Of a DNA stretch of 24,949 nucleotides, positions 16,771-24,893 are shown in pieces. The notes under the pieces are model-generated. The model worked only from the letters and a program-made list of their open reading frames with translations, did not search any database and had not been told where the DNA came from. Numbering within the stretch: position 1 is the first letter of the stretch; every line of letters begins with the position of its first letter. The DNA is taken from contig CAAECF010000102.1 in the NCBI GenBank assembly GCA_900754275.1, positions 1-24,949 of the forward strand, written 5' to 3'. The DNA is from an uncultured Collinsella sp. (GTDB lineage: Bacteria > Actinomycetota > Coriobacteriia > Coriobacteriales > Coriobacteriaceae). Both the position numbers and the translations under genes were made by a program.

Positions 16771-17790
16771 ATGAGTAACGTTCGCGTTTGTGTAGACGTT
16801 GTGGGCGGAGACGAGAAACCTCAGGTTGTTCTCGATGGTATCGAGGCTGCACTTGCTGCCGATCCCGATGTCGAGGTCTTGGCAGCTGGCCCCGCCGAAA
16901 TCGTCAATCCCTTTGCCGCTTCCCATGCGCGCGTCGAGGCCCTGGAGGCACCCGACGTTATCGCCATGGATGACGATCCCATTCGCGCCGTGATGACTAA
17001 GCGCAAGTCCTCGATTGTGCTTTCTTGCCGCGCCATTAAGAAGGGCAACGCGGACGCGTTTTTCTCTGCCGGCTCCACCGGCGCCATGACCGCCGCTGCC
17101 ACCGCCTACGTGACGCCGTTTAGGTATCAGGCCGAAGGCAAGAAGCAGCCGGTGCGCCCCTGTCTGACCAATGCGCTGCCCAATCGCGCCGGCGGTCTGA
17201 CGGTGCTGTGCGATATGGGCGCCAACCCCGATGTCGAGGTCGATGACATGGTACGTTTTGCCCAGATGGGTAGCGCTTATGCCCGCGTCGTCCTGGGCAT
17301 CGAGCGTCCCCGCGTGGGCCTGCTTGCCAACGGCACCGAGGACGAGAAGGGCTCCAACTTTACCAAGGCCTGCTTCCCGGCCATGAAAGCCGCCGTTCCC
17401 GGCTTTGTTGGTAACTGCGAGGGAACGGACATCACCTCAGGTAACTTCGATGTCGTCGTTGCCGATGGCATGTCGGGCAATATTGCGCTCAAGGCCACCG
17501 AGGGCGCCGCCAAGTTTTTGCTGCAGGAGCTCAAGGGTGTCTTTATGTCTTCGCTCGGCACCAAGATTGCCGCGCTGCTCATCAAAAAGCAGATGCGCGA
17601 GATTAAAGCCAAGCTCTCTGGCGACGCCAAGGGCGGCGCGATTCTTTTGGGCCTGCGCGGCGTGGTCCTGATCGGCCATGGCGCCACCTCGGTTGAGGCT
17701 GTTAAAAACGGTACGCTCGCGGCGGCCGAAGCCGTGCGCGCCGGGCTGGTCGAGAACGTCGCCAACTCCATGGACGGCATCGTTTTATAA
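16771..17790 (+). CDS. plsX: Phosphate acyltransferase PlsX
   Basis: PlsX converts acyl-ACP to acyl-phosphate, the donor for PlsY in phosphatidic acid synthesis; it is a peripheral membrane enzyme. The 339-residue product starts with VRVCVDVVGGDEKP, the family N-terminal motif in which VDAMGGD is usual, so Ala-Met is replaced by Val-Val here. Other family segments are DAFFSAGSTGAMTAAA, LCDMGANPDV, GLLANGTEDEKG, FVGNCEGTDI and the VVADGMSGNIALKATEG region. The C-terminus has HGATSVEAVKNG. It stands next to acpP, whose acylated form is its substrate, and shares acyl-phosphate with FakA further upstream. No fapR-like regulator gene accompanies it. Confidence 0.96.
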   Translation: MSNVRVCVDVVGGDEKPQVVLDGIEAALAADPDVEVLAAGPAEIVNPFAASHARVEALEAPDVIAMDDDPIRAVMTKRKSSIVLSCRAIKKGNADAFFSAGSTGAMTAAATAYVTPFRYQAEGKKQPVRPCLTNALPNRAGGLTVLCDMGANPDVEVDDMVRFAQMGSAYARVVLGIERPRVGLLANGTEDEKGSNFTKACFPAMKAAVPGFVGNCEGTDITSGNFDVVVADGMSGNIALKATEGAAKFLLQELKGVFMSSLGTKIAALLIKKQMREIKAKLSGDAKGGAILLGLRGVVLIGHGATSVEAVKNGTLAAAEAVRAGLVENVANSMDGIVL

Positions 17791-17822
17791 CAGCGGCGTT
17801 ATGCGTCTCGGGGCGTGCGTCG

Positions 17823-17833
17823 TGGGGTAGAAT
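17823..17833 (+). promoter_or_regulatory. Putative acpP promoter (-10 TAGAAT)
   Basis: TGGGGTAGAAT ends in a good -10 hexamer (TAGAAT, 17828-17833) and lies 72 bases before the acpP start. No -35 match is seen at the right distance. The predicted start of transcription, near 17840, is just before a perfect palindrome. Confidence 0.45.
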
Positions 17834-17846
17834 CAGAACCGTGTCT

Positions 17847-17868
17847 TGGTACCGCCCGGGCGGTACCA
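17847..17868. promoter_or_regulatory. Perfect 22-bp palindrome upstream of acpP
   Basis: The half-site TGGTACCGCCC is repeated exactly in inverted orientation with no spacer. It is followed by TTCTTTT. It could be an operator for a dimeric regulator, placed just after the predicted transcription start. As RNA it could form a 9-bp stem with a CCGG loop acting as terminator or attenuator. The sequence alone does not decide between these. Confidence 0.6.
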
Positions 17869-17904
17869 TTCTTTTGGTATTCATGCACTATGAGAGGAAG
17901 CGCT

Positions 17905-18147
17905 ATGGACCGCTCCGAAATCTTCGACAAGATCGCCGAGGTCGCTGCTGACGTTCTGGGCGTCGATGTTGCCGAAATTAGCGATGAGACCACCTTTGAC
18001 GACCTCGATGCCAACTCGCTCGAGCGCCTGCAGCTGGTTACGGCCATCGAGGACGAGTTCAACCTCGAGATCGATGACGAGACCCTGCTCTCGCTCAACT
18101 CTGTCGCCGACGCCGTCGACGCGATCGAAAACGCCAGGGAGGCCTAG
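17905..18147 (+). CDS. acpP: Acyl carrier protein
   Basis: ACP carries growing acyl chains on a 4'-phosphopantetheine arm. The 80-residue acidic helical protein begins MDRSEIFDKIAEVAADVLGV and has the modification site LDANSLERLQL, with S38 as the attachment serine. The usual motif is DSL; here N37 replaces the Asp, while the following LERLQLVTAIEDEF helix is normal. ATG 17905 is supported by AGAGGAAG (17893-17900) and by family length; the frame is open further upstream through the palindrome but has no ribosome binding site there. The gene stands three bases before rnc and after plsX, as in the Bacillus plsX-acp-rnc-smc block. Confidence 0.93.
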   Translation: MDRSEIFDKIAEVAADVLGVDVAEISDETTFDDLDANSLERLQLVTAIEDEFNLEIDDETLLSLNSVADAVDAIENAREA

Positions 18148-18150
18148 GTC

Positions 18151-18876
18151 TTGGCTTTGTCTGAACGACTTACGCGCGCCCAGGAGATTCTGGGCCATGA
18201 GTTCAATAATAAGGTGCTGCTGCGCGCGGCGCTCACGCATCCCTCGGCCGTCGAGGGCCAGCCGGTCTCTGCCAGCTATGAGCGCCTTGAGTTCTTGGGC
18301 GATTCCATTTTGGGCGCTGTGGTCGCACGCTCCCTGTTTGAGTCCTATCCGGAGTTTGACGAGGGCAAGCTCACGCGCCTGAAGGTGTCGCTTGTCTCGG
18401 GCGCTACGCTGTCCGAGGTTTCTCACGAGCTGGGCATCGACGACATCATCATCTTTGGTGCCTCCGAGACCGGTACCGGTGCGCGCGGCCTGCACTCGGC
18501 GCTCGAGAACGTCTATGAGTCGCTCGTGGGCGCGTTGTACCTAGATGCCGGCTGGGATGCCGCGGCTGAGTTCATTCACCGTACGCTTAAGCCGCATTTG
18601 GCTTCCGAGCGTGCCGAGCATCCTGCGAACCCCAAGTCGTTTTTGCAGGAGTGTGTGCAAGCCGACGGTCACGAGCCCCCGGCGTATAAGCTCGTTGGCT
18701 CCGAGGGCCCGGCGCATGCGCCCACCTTTACCGCCGTGGTGTTGATCGATGGTATTCGTCAGGGTCGCGGCTCCGGCTCCTCAAAGAAGGAAGCCGAGGG
18801 AGCCGCCGCGCTCGAAGCGCTCGACCGCATGGGTTACACCACCAACGGCGTGATTCTCAACAAGAAGCCTGTTTAA
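18151..18876 (+). CDS. rnc: Ribonuclease III
   Basis: RNase III cleaves double-stranded RNA, including the rRNA precursor. The 241-residue product starts at TTG, supported by AGGGAGG (18136-18142) eight bases upstream. The nuclease domain has the signature ERLEFLGDS (44-52), with E47 and D51 expected to bind the catalytic metals, and the second acidic site E123 in YESLVGALYLDAGW. The C-terminal double-stranded RNA-binding domain begins at NPKSFLQECVQ and ends with the GSGSSKKEAEGAAALEAL helix. It is ten bases from smc. Confidence 0.97.
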   Translation: MALSERLTRAQEILGHEFNNKVLLRAALTHPSAVEGQPVSASYERLEFLGDSILGAVVARSLFESYPEFDEGKLTRLKVSLVSGATLSEVSHELGIDDIIIFGASETGTGARGLHSALENVYESLVGALYLDAGWDAAAEFIHRTLKPHLASERAEHPANPKSFLQECVQADGHEPPAYKLVGSEGPAHAPTFTAVVLIDGIRQGRGSGSSKKEAEGAAALEALDRMGYTTNGVILNKKPV

Positions 18877-18886
18877 GCGAGGAACC

Positions 18887-21800
18887 GTGTATCTCAAGTC
18901 CCTCACGCTCAAAGGGTTCAAGTCGTTTGCCGACCGCGCCCATATGTCATTTGAGCCGGGCCTGACCGTCATCGTCGGTCCCAACGGCTCGGGAAAATCG
19001 AACATCTCCGACTCGATTCTGTGGGTTCTGGGCGAGCAGAGCGCCAAGCAGCTGCGCGGCCAGGCCATGGAGGATGTTATCTTCTCGGGCTCGTCGGCGC
19101 GCAAGCCGGTGGGTGTTGCCGAGGTCACGCTGGTGCTCGATAACTCGGACCATATGCTGCCTGTCGATTTTGACGAAGTCGCCATCACCCGTCGCATGTA
19201 CCGCTCGGGCGAAAGCGAGTACCTCATCAACTCGAGTCCGTGCCGCCTGATGGACATTCAGGACATCCTGCACGATTCGGGCCTGGGCAAGGATACGCAT
19301 TCCATCATCAGCCAGGGCAAGCTCGACGCCATTTTGCAGAGCCGCCCGGAGGAGCGCCGCGCCCTTATCGAGGAGGCCGCCGGCATCTCCAAGCACAAGC
19401 GCCGCAAGGAGCGTGCGCTCAAAAAAATTAAGTCGATGGACGAGCACCTGATGCGTGCCCGCGACATTAATAAGGAGATCGCCCGTCAGCTGCGACCGCT
19501 GGAGCGTCAGGTCGATCGCGCGCGCAAGTACAAAGAGCTGTCCTCGCGCGCGAACGAGCTTACGCAGATGCTGGCCGTCGACGAGCTGCGTTCGCTGCAG
19601 TCGCAGTGGAACGACCTGGAGAGCCGCTCCAAGGAAGGTGCCGCCGAGCTTGAGCTTGCGCAGTACCGCTTGGGCGAAAAGGAGCGCGAGCTCGAGAAGC
19701 TCCAGGTCATGCTCGAGGAAAAGGGCCTGTTTGTGGGCGACCTGGGCGAGCAGCGCCGTCATATGCAAGATGTGGTCGGCCGCATTAACTCCGACATGCG
19801 CCTGCTCGAGGAAAAGGGCCACAACATGGTGTCGCGCCTGTCCGACATGCGCGGCCAGATCTCGAGCTCCGAGCATCAGCGTCGTCGCGTGGTCGAGGAG
19901 CTCGAGGACGCGCGCGCCCAGCTTGAGGAAGTGACCGGCGCGCACATGCAGGCCCAGGAGGACGTTGACGCCGCCGGTCCTGCCGCTGCTGAGCTCCACG
20001 AGCGTCGCGTGGCGCTCGACAATCAGATTTCGCAGCTTACGCGTGAACAGCGTGATGTGCAGCGCGTGGCCGATAACGCCGCGCTCGAGCTCGCTAAGGT
20101 GAAGGATTCCTTGAGCAATGCCGAGGTCGAGGACAACATGTATGCCTCGCGCCTGGAGCAGATTGACGAGCAGCTCGAGGAGGTCACGGCCTCGCTCGAG
20201 AGCCGTCGCGACCGCGCCGAGGAGCTTGAGGGCGCTCTTGAGGAAGCGCGCCAGGCTCAGGTCGATGCGCGTGAGGCCACCGAGGCGGCACGCGCGGCCC
20301 TGAAGGACCTGCGTGCCCGCGAGAGCGAGGCGCGCAACAAGTTATCCGAGGTGCGCTCGGAGCTTGCCAGCCAAAAGAAACTCGATGCCCGCATGGCCGA
20401 CAGCTCGCCGCTCGTGAGCCGTCTGGTGGGCGCGCTCGGCGACGATGTCTTGGGTCGTCTGGGTGACGTGCTCGAGGCCCCGCGCGAGCTTGAGGGCCTG
20501 GTTGAGCAATTGCTCGCCGGCGATATCGATGCGCTGCTGTTTGACGATACGTCCTCGCTTGAGCGTGCCGGTCGTGCCGCTCTGGACCAGAAGAAGGCCT
20601 CGGGTGAGGCGCTGCTGGTGGCGCGCGGCGTGAGCGGCTCTGCTGCCGCCGAGGGCGCTGCCGGTTCGCGTCTGGTCGATCGCCTTTCCGTGCGTGCCGG
20701 TTATGGCCCGATTGTCGAGGCGCTGCTTGGCGGCTATTACGTGGTCGATGACTTGGCTGCCGCGTTGGCCGCGCCGGTCGTTGACGGCGTGACTTACGTG
20801 ACCCCCGATGGCGCCCGCGTCGCCTGCGGCGGCCTGGTGCGCGTGGGCCTCGATGCCGGCGAGGCGTCGGGTGCCTTGGAGCGCAAGCGCCGTATCCGCG
20901 AGCTGGAGGGGCTTGAGCCCGATTTGGCCGCTGTGTTTGAACATGTGTCAGGCCAGGTCGTTGAGGCTAATGCGGCCGTTGAGGAAGCGCGTGCCGCCGA
21001 GGGCGATGCCGCCGGCGAGATTGCCCGTCTTGAGGGCGAGCGCCGCTCGCTGCTTTCCGAGATCGGCCGCCTGGAGCAAAGCGCCAACAATGCCGAGGTC
21101 GAGCGCGTGCGTATCTCCAAGCGCCGCGAGCAGGCCGCCGAGGCCGTTCGCGCTGCGCGTCCGCGCGTTGACGAGCTCACCCGTTCGCGGGACGAGGCCC
21201 GTGCGCAGACAAGCGACCTGGGTCTCCAGATTGCCGAAGCCAACGACGAACTCGATCGCGTGCGCCGTGACGATTCCGAGGCTGCCGGCAAGCTCGCCGA
21301 TGCCAAGGTGCGCCTGGCCCAGACGAGCGAGCGCCTGCGTTCGCTGAAGGGCCGTGTGCCCGATCTGGAGCATCGCCTGGAGGGCATCGACCGCCGTATC
21401 CGCGGAACACGCCAGGCCTCGCGCTCGCTCGAATTGCTGCGCCTGCGCGTCGATCCCATGCACGAGCGCTATTCGGCCCTGCTGGAGCGCGCGTCGGATT
21501 GGGCCGTGCGTCTGCGTGACCAGGCAACGCTTGAGGAGGCGGATTCGGCCTCGCTCAAGAAGACCATCGAAGATGCCAAGGCCGAGGTCTCCCGCGCCAA
21601 GGAGCGGGTCGATGCCGCCACGGCGACGCAAAACGAGTTCAAGGTCGCACGCGGCAAGCTCGAGGTGCAGGTAGAGGCGGCCATCAAGGCCATTACCGCC
21701 GATGGCACCACGGTGCTCGAGGAAGCGCTCATGCTTCCTGCTCCCACCGACCGCGATGCCGCCGAGCGTGAGCTTAACCAGCTCGTGCGCCAGATCAACA

Positions 21801-22423
21801 ACCTGGGCCCTGTGAACCAGGTTGCCATGGAGGAGTACGAGCAGCTCAAGCGCCGCGCCGATTACATCGAGGAGCAGCTGGCCGATCTGGAGAGCGCGCG
21901 CAAGGCGCTCACCAAGATCACGGTGGCCATTGATCGCAAGATGCGGAAGGCCTTCCTGGTGACGTTTGAGAAGGTCGACGCGAACTTCCGCGAGATCTTC
22001 GCTATGCTCTTCCCGGGCGGTCAGGCTCATCTGGAGATGACCGATCCCGAGCATCCTGCCGAGACGGGTATCGAGGTCGTGGCGCAGCCGCGCGGCAAGC
22101 GCATCACCAAGATGATGCTCATGTCGGGCGGCGAGAAGAGCCTGACGGCGCTCGCCCTGCTCTTTGCCGTGTACCGCACGCGCACGGTGCCGTTCTATGT
22201 GCTGGACGAGGTCGAGGCGGCACTCGATGACGCCAACCTGTCCAAGCTTATCGGCGCACTCGACGTGTTGCGTTCCGATACGCAGCTCTTGGTTATCTCG
22301 CATCAGCGCCGTACTATGGAGGACGCTGACGTCCTCTACGGCGTCTCGATGCAAGCCGACGGCGTCAGTCGCGTCGTCTCGCAAAAACTCGATCGCGAAA
22401 CCGGAAAGGTCGTGAATGCATAA
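18887..22423 (+). CDS. smc: Chromosome segregation protein SMC
   Basis: SMC is the ATPase of the bacterial condensin that organises and separates chromosomes, acting with ScpA and ScpB (not in this window). The 1178-residue product starts at GTG with GCGAGGAA upstream. Walker A is GPNGSGKS (31-38). Two long coiled-coil arms flank a hinge region at about residues 505-655. The C-terminal head has the signature SGGEK (1080-1084) and Walker B VLDEVEAALDD with D1107 and E1108. The hinge is recognisable by its position and Gly-rich turns (AGYGPIVEALLGGYYVVDD) but looks divergent. The stop codon shares one base with the ftsY ATG. Confidence 0.97.
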   Translation: MYLKSLTLKGFKSFADRAHMSFEPGLTVIVGPNGSGKSNISDSILWVLGEQSAKQLRGQAMEDVIFSGSSARKPVGVAEVTLVLDNSDHMLPVDFDEVAITRRMYRSGESEYLINSSPCRLMDIQDILHDSGLGKDTHSIISQGKLDAILQSRPEERRALIEEAAGISKHKRRKERALKKIKSMDEHLMRARDINKEIARQLRPLERQVDRARKYKELSSRANELTQMLAVDELRSLQSQWNDLESRSKEGAAELELAQYRLGEKERELEKLQVMLEEKGLFVGDLGEQRRHMQDVVGRINSDMRLLEEKGHNMVSRLSDMRGQISSSEHQRRRVVEELEDARAQLEEVTGAHMQAQEDVDAAGPAAAELHERRVALDNQISQLTREQRDVQRVADNAALELAKVKDSLSNAEVEDNMYASRLEQIDEQLEEVTASLESRRDRAEELEGALEEARQAQVDAREATEAARAALKDLRARESEARNKLSEVRSELASQKKLDARMADSSPLVSRLVGALGDDVLGRLGDVLEAPRELEGLVEQLLAGDIDALLFDDTSSLERAGRAALDQKKASGEALLVARGVSGSAAAEGAAGSRLVDRLSVRAGYGPIVEALLGGYYVVDDLAAALAAPVVDGVTYVTPDGARVACGGLVRVGLDAGEASGALERKRRIRELEGLEPDLAAVFEHVSGQVVEANAAVEEARAAEGDAAGEIARLEGERRSLLSEIGRLEQSANNAEVERVRISKRREQAAEAVRAARPRVDELTRSRDEARAQTSDLGLQIAEANDELDRVRRDDSEAAGKLADAKVRLAQTSERLRSLKGRVPDLEHRLEGIDRRIRGTRQASRSLELLRLRVDPMHERYSALLERASDWAVRLRDQATLEEADSASLKKTIEDAKAEVSRAKERVDAATATQNEFKVARGKLEVQVEAAIKAITADGTTVLEEALMLPAPTDRDAAERELNQLVRQINNLGPVNQVAMEEYEQLKRRADYIEEQLADLESARKALTKITVAIDRKMRKAFLVTFEKVDANFREIFAMLFPGGQAHLEMTDPEHPAETGIEVVAQPRGKRITKMMLMSGGEKSLTALALLFAVYRTRTVPFYVLDEVEAALDDANLSKLIGALDVLRSDTQLLVISHQRRTMEDADVLYGVSMQADGVSRVVSQKLDRETGKVVNA

Positions 22424-23340
22424 TGGGATTCTTCGATGCTCTCTCGCGCGGACTTGAGCGCAGCCGCGAGGCCCTCAACGAGGTCTTTTACTTTGGCGGC
22501 GAGGTCGACGAGGATTTTTGGGAGGACCTGGAGGACACCCTCGTCATGGGTGACATGGGCGCCGAGGTCGCCATCAAGGTCTCCGATGACCTGCGCGATG
22601 CCGCGGCCAAGAAGAACCTCAAGACCGCCCCGCAACTCCGTCGCGCCCTGGCCGAGCAGCTTGAGCAGCACTTTGTGCCCATCGAGCGCGATCCTTTCTC
22701 CGATACGCCGAGCTGCGTGCTGTTTGTGGGCATTAACGGTGCCGGCAAGACCACGACGGTCGGTAAGATCGCGAGCGCCATGGCCGCCCGCGGCAAGAAC
22801 GTCGTGATCGGTTCGGCCGATACCTTCCGCGCCGCCGCTATCGAGCAGCTCGATGTGTGGGGCCAGCGCGCTGGCGTCCCCGTCATCAAGCGCGACCGCG
22901 GCTCCGACCCGGCAAGTGTTTGCTACGACGTGCTCGACGAGGCCGACAAGCGCGGCAGCGACCTGGTGCTCATCGATACCGCCGGTCGTCTGCACACGAG
23001 CCCCGAGCTCATGCGTGAGCTTGCCAAGGTGGTTAACGTGACGCGTAAGCGCGCCGCCAATATGGCCGCCGGCCCCATGCCCGTCTCAGTCGTGCTCGTG
23101 ATCGATGCCGCCACCGGCCAGAACGGTCTGAACCAGGCGCTCGAGTTTAACGAGGCACTGGGCCTGGACGGTATTATCATGACTAAGCTCGACGGCACGG
23201 CTAAGGGCGGTATCGCCATGGCCGTGGCCGAGAAACTCAAGCTCCCGATCCTGCGCGTGGGCGTGGGCGAGCAGGTCGATGACCTGCAGGAGTTCAATGC
23301 CAAAGATTTCTGCCGCGCCCTGGTGGGCGAGTCCAATTAA
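22423..23340 (+). CDS. ftsY: Signal recognition particle receptor FtsY
   Basis: FtsY is the membrane-side GTPase that receives ribosome-SRP complexes for co-translational membrane insertion. The 305-residue protein consists of little more than the NG domain. The four-helix N domain starts at the N-terminus, and the G domain has GINGAGKTTT (from residue 103), DTFRAAAIEQL, DTAGRLHTS and TKLDGTAKGG. The long acidic A domain of E. coli FtsY is absent, as in many Gram-positives. The start overlaps the smc stop (TAATG). Its stop overlaps the ribosome binding site of ffh, so the two SRP GTPases are made together. Confidence 0.97.
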   Translation: MGFFDALSRGLERSREALNEVFYFGGEVDEDFWEDLEDTLVMGDMGAEVAIKVSDDLRDAAAKKNLKTAPQLRRALAEQLEQHFVPIERDPFSDTPSCVLFVGINGAGKTTTVGKIASAMAARGKNVVIGSADTFRAAAIEQLDVWGQRAGVPVIKRDRGSDPASVCYDVLDEADKRGSDLVLIDTAGRLHTSPELMRELAKVVNVTRKRAANMAAGPMPVSVVLVIDAATGQNGLNQALEFNEALGLDGIIMTKLDGTAKGGIAMAVAEKLKLPILRVGVGEQVDDLQEFNAKDFCRALVGESN

Positions 23341-23350
23341 GGAGTGACTA

Positions 23351-24826
23351 GTGTTTGATTCCCTGAGCGATCGCCTCAACGACACATTTGACCGCCTGCG
23401 CGGCAAGGGCAAGCTGACCGAGGCCGATATTACTTCGGCCATGCGCGATATCCGCATGGCGCTGCTCGAGGCCGACGTTAACTTTAAGGTCGTCAAGGAG
23501 TTCGTCGCCAAGACCAAGGAGCGCTGCATGACCGCCGAGGTCATGGAGTCGCTGTCGCCGGCGCAAAACGTCGTCAAGATTGTGCTCGACGAGCTCACCG
23601 AGATGCTCGGCTCCACCGAGAGCAAGCTCGTCTTTAGTAACCGTATTCCCAACGTCATCATGCTCGTGGGCCTGCAGGGCTCCGGTAAGACCACGGCGGC
23701 CGTAAAGCTGGCCTACCTGCTCAAGAAGCAGGGCCGCTCGCCGTTGCTCGCCGCGTGCGACGTCTACCGTCCCGCTGCTGCCGACCAGCTGGCCACGCTC
23801 GGTGGCGAGATCGGCGTACCGGTCTTCCGCGGCGACGGTGCGCACCCGGTCGATATCGCCAAGGGCGCCATCCAGGAGGCCGTCGACCACCTGCGCGACG
23901 TGGTCATCGTCGATACCGCCGGACGTCTTCAGATCGACGAACAGATGATGCAGGAGGCCGTGGACATCAAGAAGGCCGTCAAGCCCGATCAGGTGCTGAT
24001 GGTCGTCGATGCCATGACCGGCCAGGATATCGTCAACGTCGTCTCGACCTTCGCCGAGCGCACCGACTTTGACGGCGTGATCATCTCCAAGCTCGATGGC
24101 GACGCCCGTGGCGGCGGCGCGCTTTCCGTGCGCCAGGTGACCGGCAAGCCCATCAAGTTTGTGAGCATGGGCGAGAAGCCCGATTCGCTGGAGCCGTTCT
24201 ACCCCGATCGTATGGCCAAGCGCATTCTGGGTATGGGCGACGTTGTCGGCATCATCGAGAAGGCCCAGGAGGCGGCCGACGCCGAGCAGCTCGAGGCTGC
24301 CGAGCGCATGCTGCGCGAGGGCTTCACCATGAATGACATGCTCGACCAGATGAAGGCCGTCAAGAAGATGGGCGGCATGAAGGGCATCCTGGGCATGCTT
24401 CCCGGTGGCCAGCGAGCGCTCAACCAGATGGGCGGCAACCTGGACGAGGGCATCTTCGACAAGAACGAGGCCATCATCATGTCGATGACCAAGGAGGAGC
24501 GCCTGCGTCCCTCCATCATCAACGGCCAGCGCCGCGCCCGCATCGCCAGGGGCGCCGGCGTGACCCCCACCGAGGTCAACAGCCTTATGAAGCAGTGGGG
24601 TGAGATGAATAAGATGATGGGCCGCATGCGCACGATGGCCAATCAGGCACAGGCTGGTGGCAAGAAGGGCAAGAAGGGTAAGAAGGGCAAAAAGATGCGC
24701 ATGCCCAATATTCCCGGTCTGGATGCCATGGGGCTGGGCGGCATGGGCGGCCTGGGAACGGGCGGCCCCAAGTCCGATATGGACCTGCTGCGCCAGATGG
24801 AAGCGCAGATGCGCAACAAGAAGTAA
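23351..24826 (+). CDS. ffh: Signal recognition particle protein Ffh
   Basis: Ffh is the SRP54 homologue that binds signal sequences and 4.5S/SRP RNA. The 491-residue product starts at GTG 23351, six bases after AAGGAG (23339-23344). The NG domain has GLQGSGKTT (from residue 107), DVYRPAAADQL, DTAGRLQID and SKLDGDARGGGAL. The methionine-rich M domain includes GILGMLPGG and the RNA-binding segment around RRARIARGAGVTPTEVN. After it comes a Lys/Gly run (KKGKKGKKGKK) and a Gly/Met-rich tail (GLGGMGGLGTGG) ending in a short helix. This extended tail is a common but variable feature of the family. A strong terminator follows. Confidence 0.97.
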   Translation: MFDSLSDRLNDTFDRLRGKGKLTEADITSAMRDIRMALLEADVNFKVVKEFVAKTKERCMTAEVMESLSPAQNVVKIVLDELTEMLGSTESKLVFSNRIPNVIMLVGLQGSGKTTAAVKLAYLLKKQGRSPLLAACDVYRPAAADQLATLGGEIGVPVFRGDGAHPVDIAKGAIQEAVDHLRDVVIVDTAGRLQIDEQMMQEAVDIKKAVKPDQVLMVVDAMTGQDIVNVVSTFAERTDFDGVIISKLDGDARGGGALSVRQVTGKPIKFVSMGEKPDSLEPFYPDRMAKRILGMGDVVGIIEKAQEAADAEQLEAAERMLREGFTMNDMLDQMKAVKKMGGMKGILGMLPGGQRALNQMGGNLDEGIFDKNEAIIMSMTKEERLRPSIINGQRRARIARGAGVTPTEVNSLMKQWGEMNKMMGRMRTMANQAQAGGKKGKKGKKGKKMRMPNIPGLDAMGLGGMGGLGTGGPKSDMDLLRQMEAQMRNKK

Positions 24827-24846
24827 CGACTGGTTGAGTCGTGTAT

Positions 24847-24893
24847 GGCGAAGGCCGCCTGGATGGTACTCCAGGCGGCCTTCGCCGTTTGTT
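24847..24893 (+). terminator. Intrinsic terminator after ffh
   Basis: Arms 24847-24863 (GGCGAAGGCCGCCTGGA) and 24870-24886 are a perfect 17-bp inverted repeat with a 6-base loop, followed by GTTTGTT. It starts 20 bases after the ffh stop. The T tract is imperfect, but the stem is the strongest in the window after the REP-like foldback. The remaining 24894-24949 carry nothing I can assign. Confidence 0.85.

Noticed and set aside
17815..17904. An upstream extension of acpP by 30 codons.
   Set aside because: It would translate the predicted promoter and the palindrome, has no ribosome binding site, and gives an N-terminus unlike any ACP.
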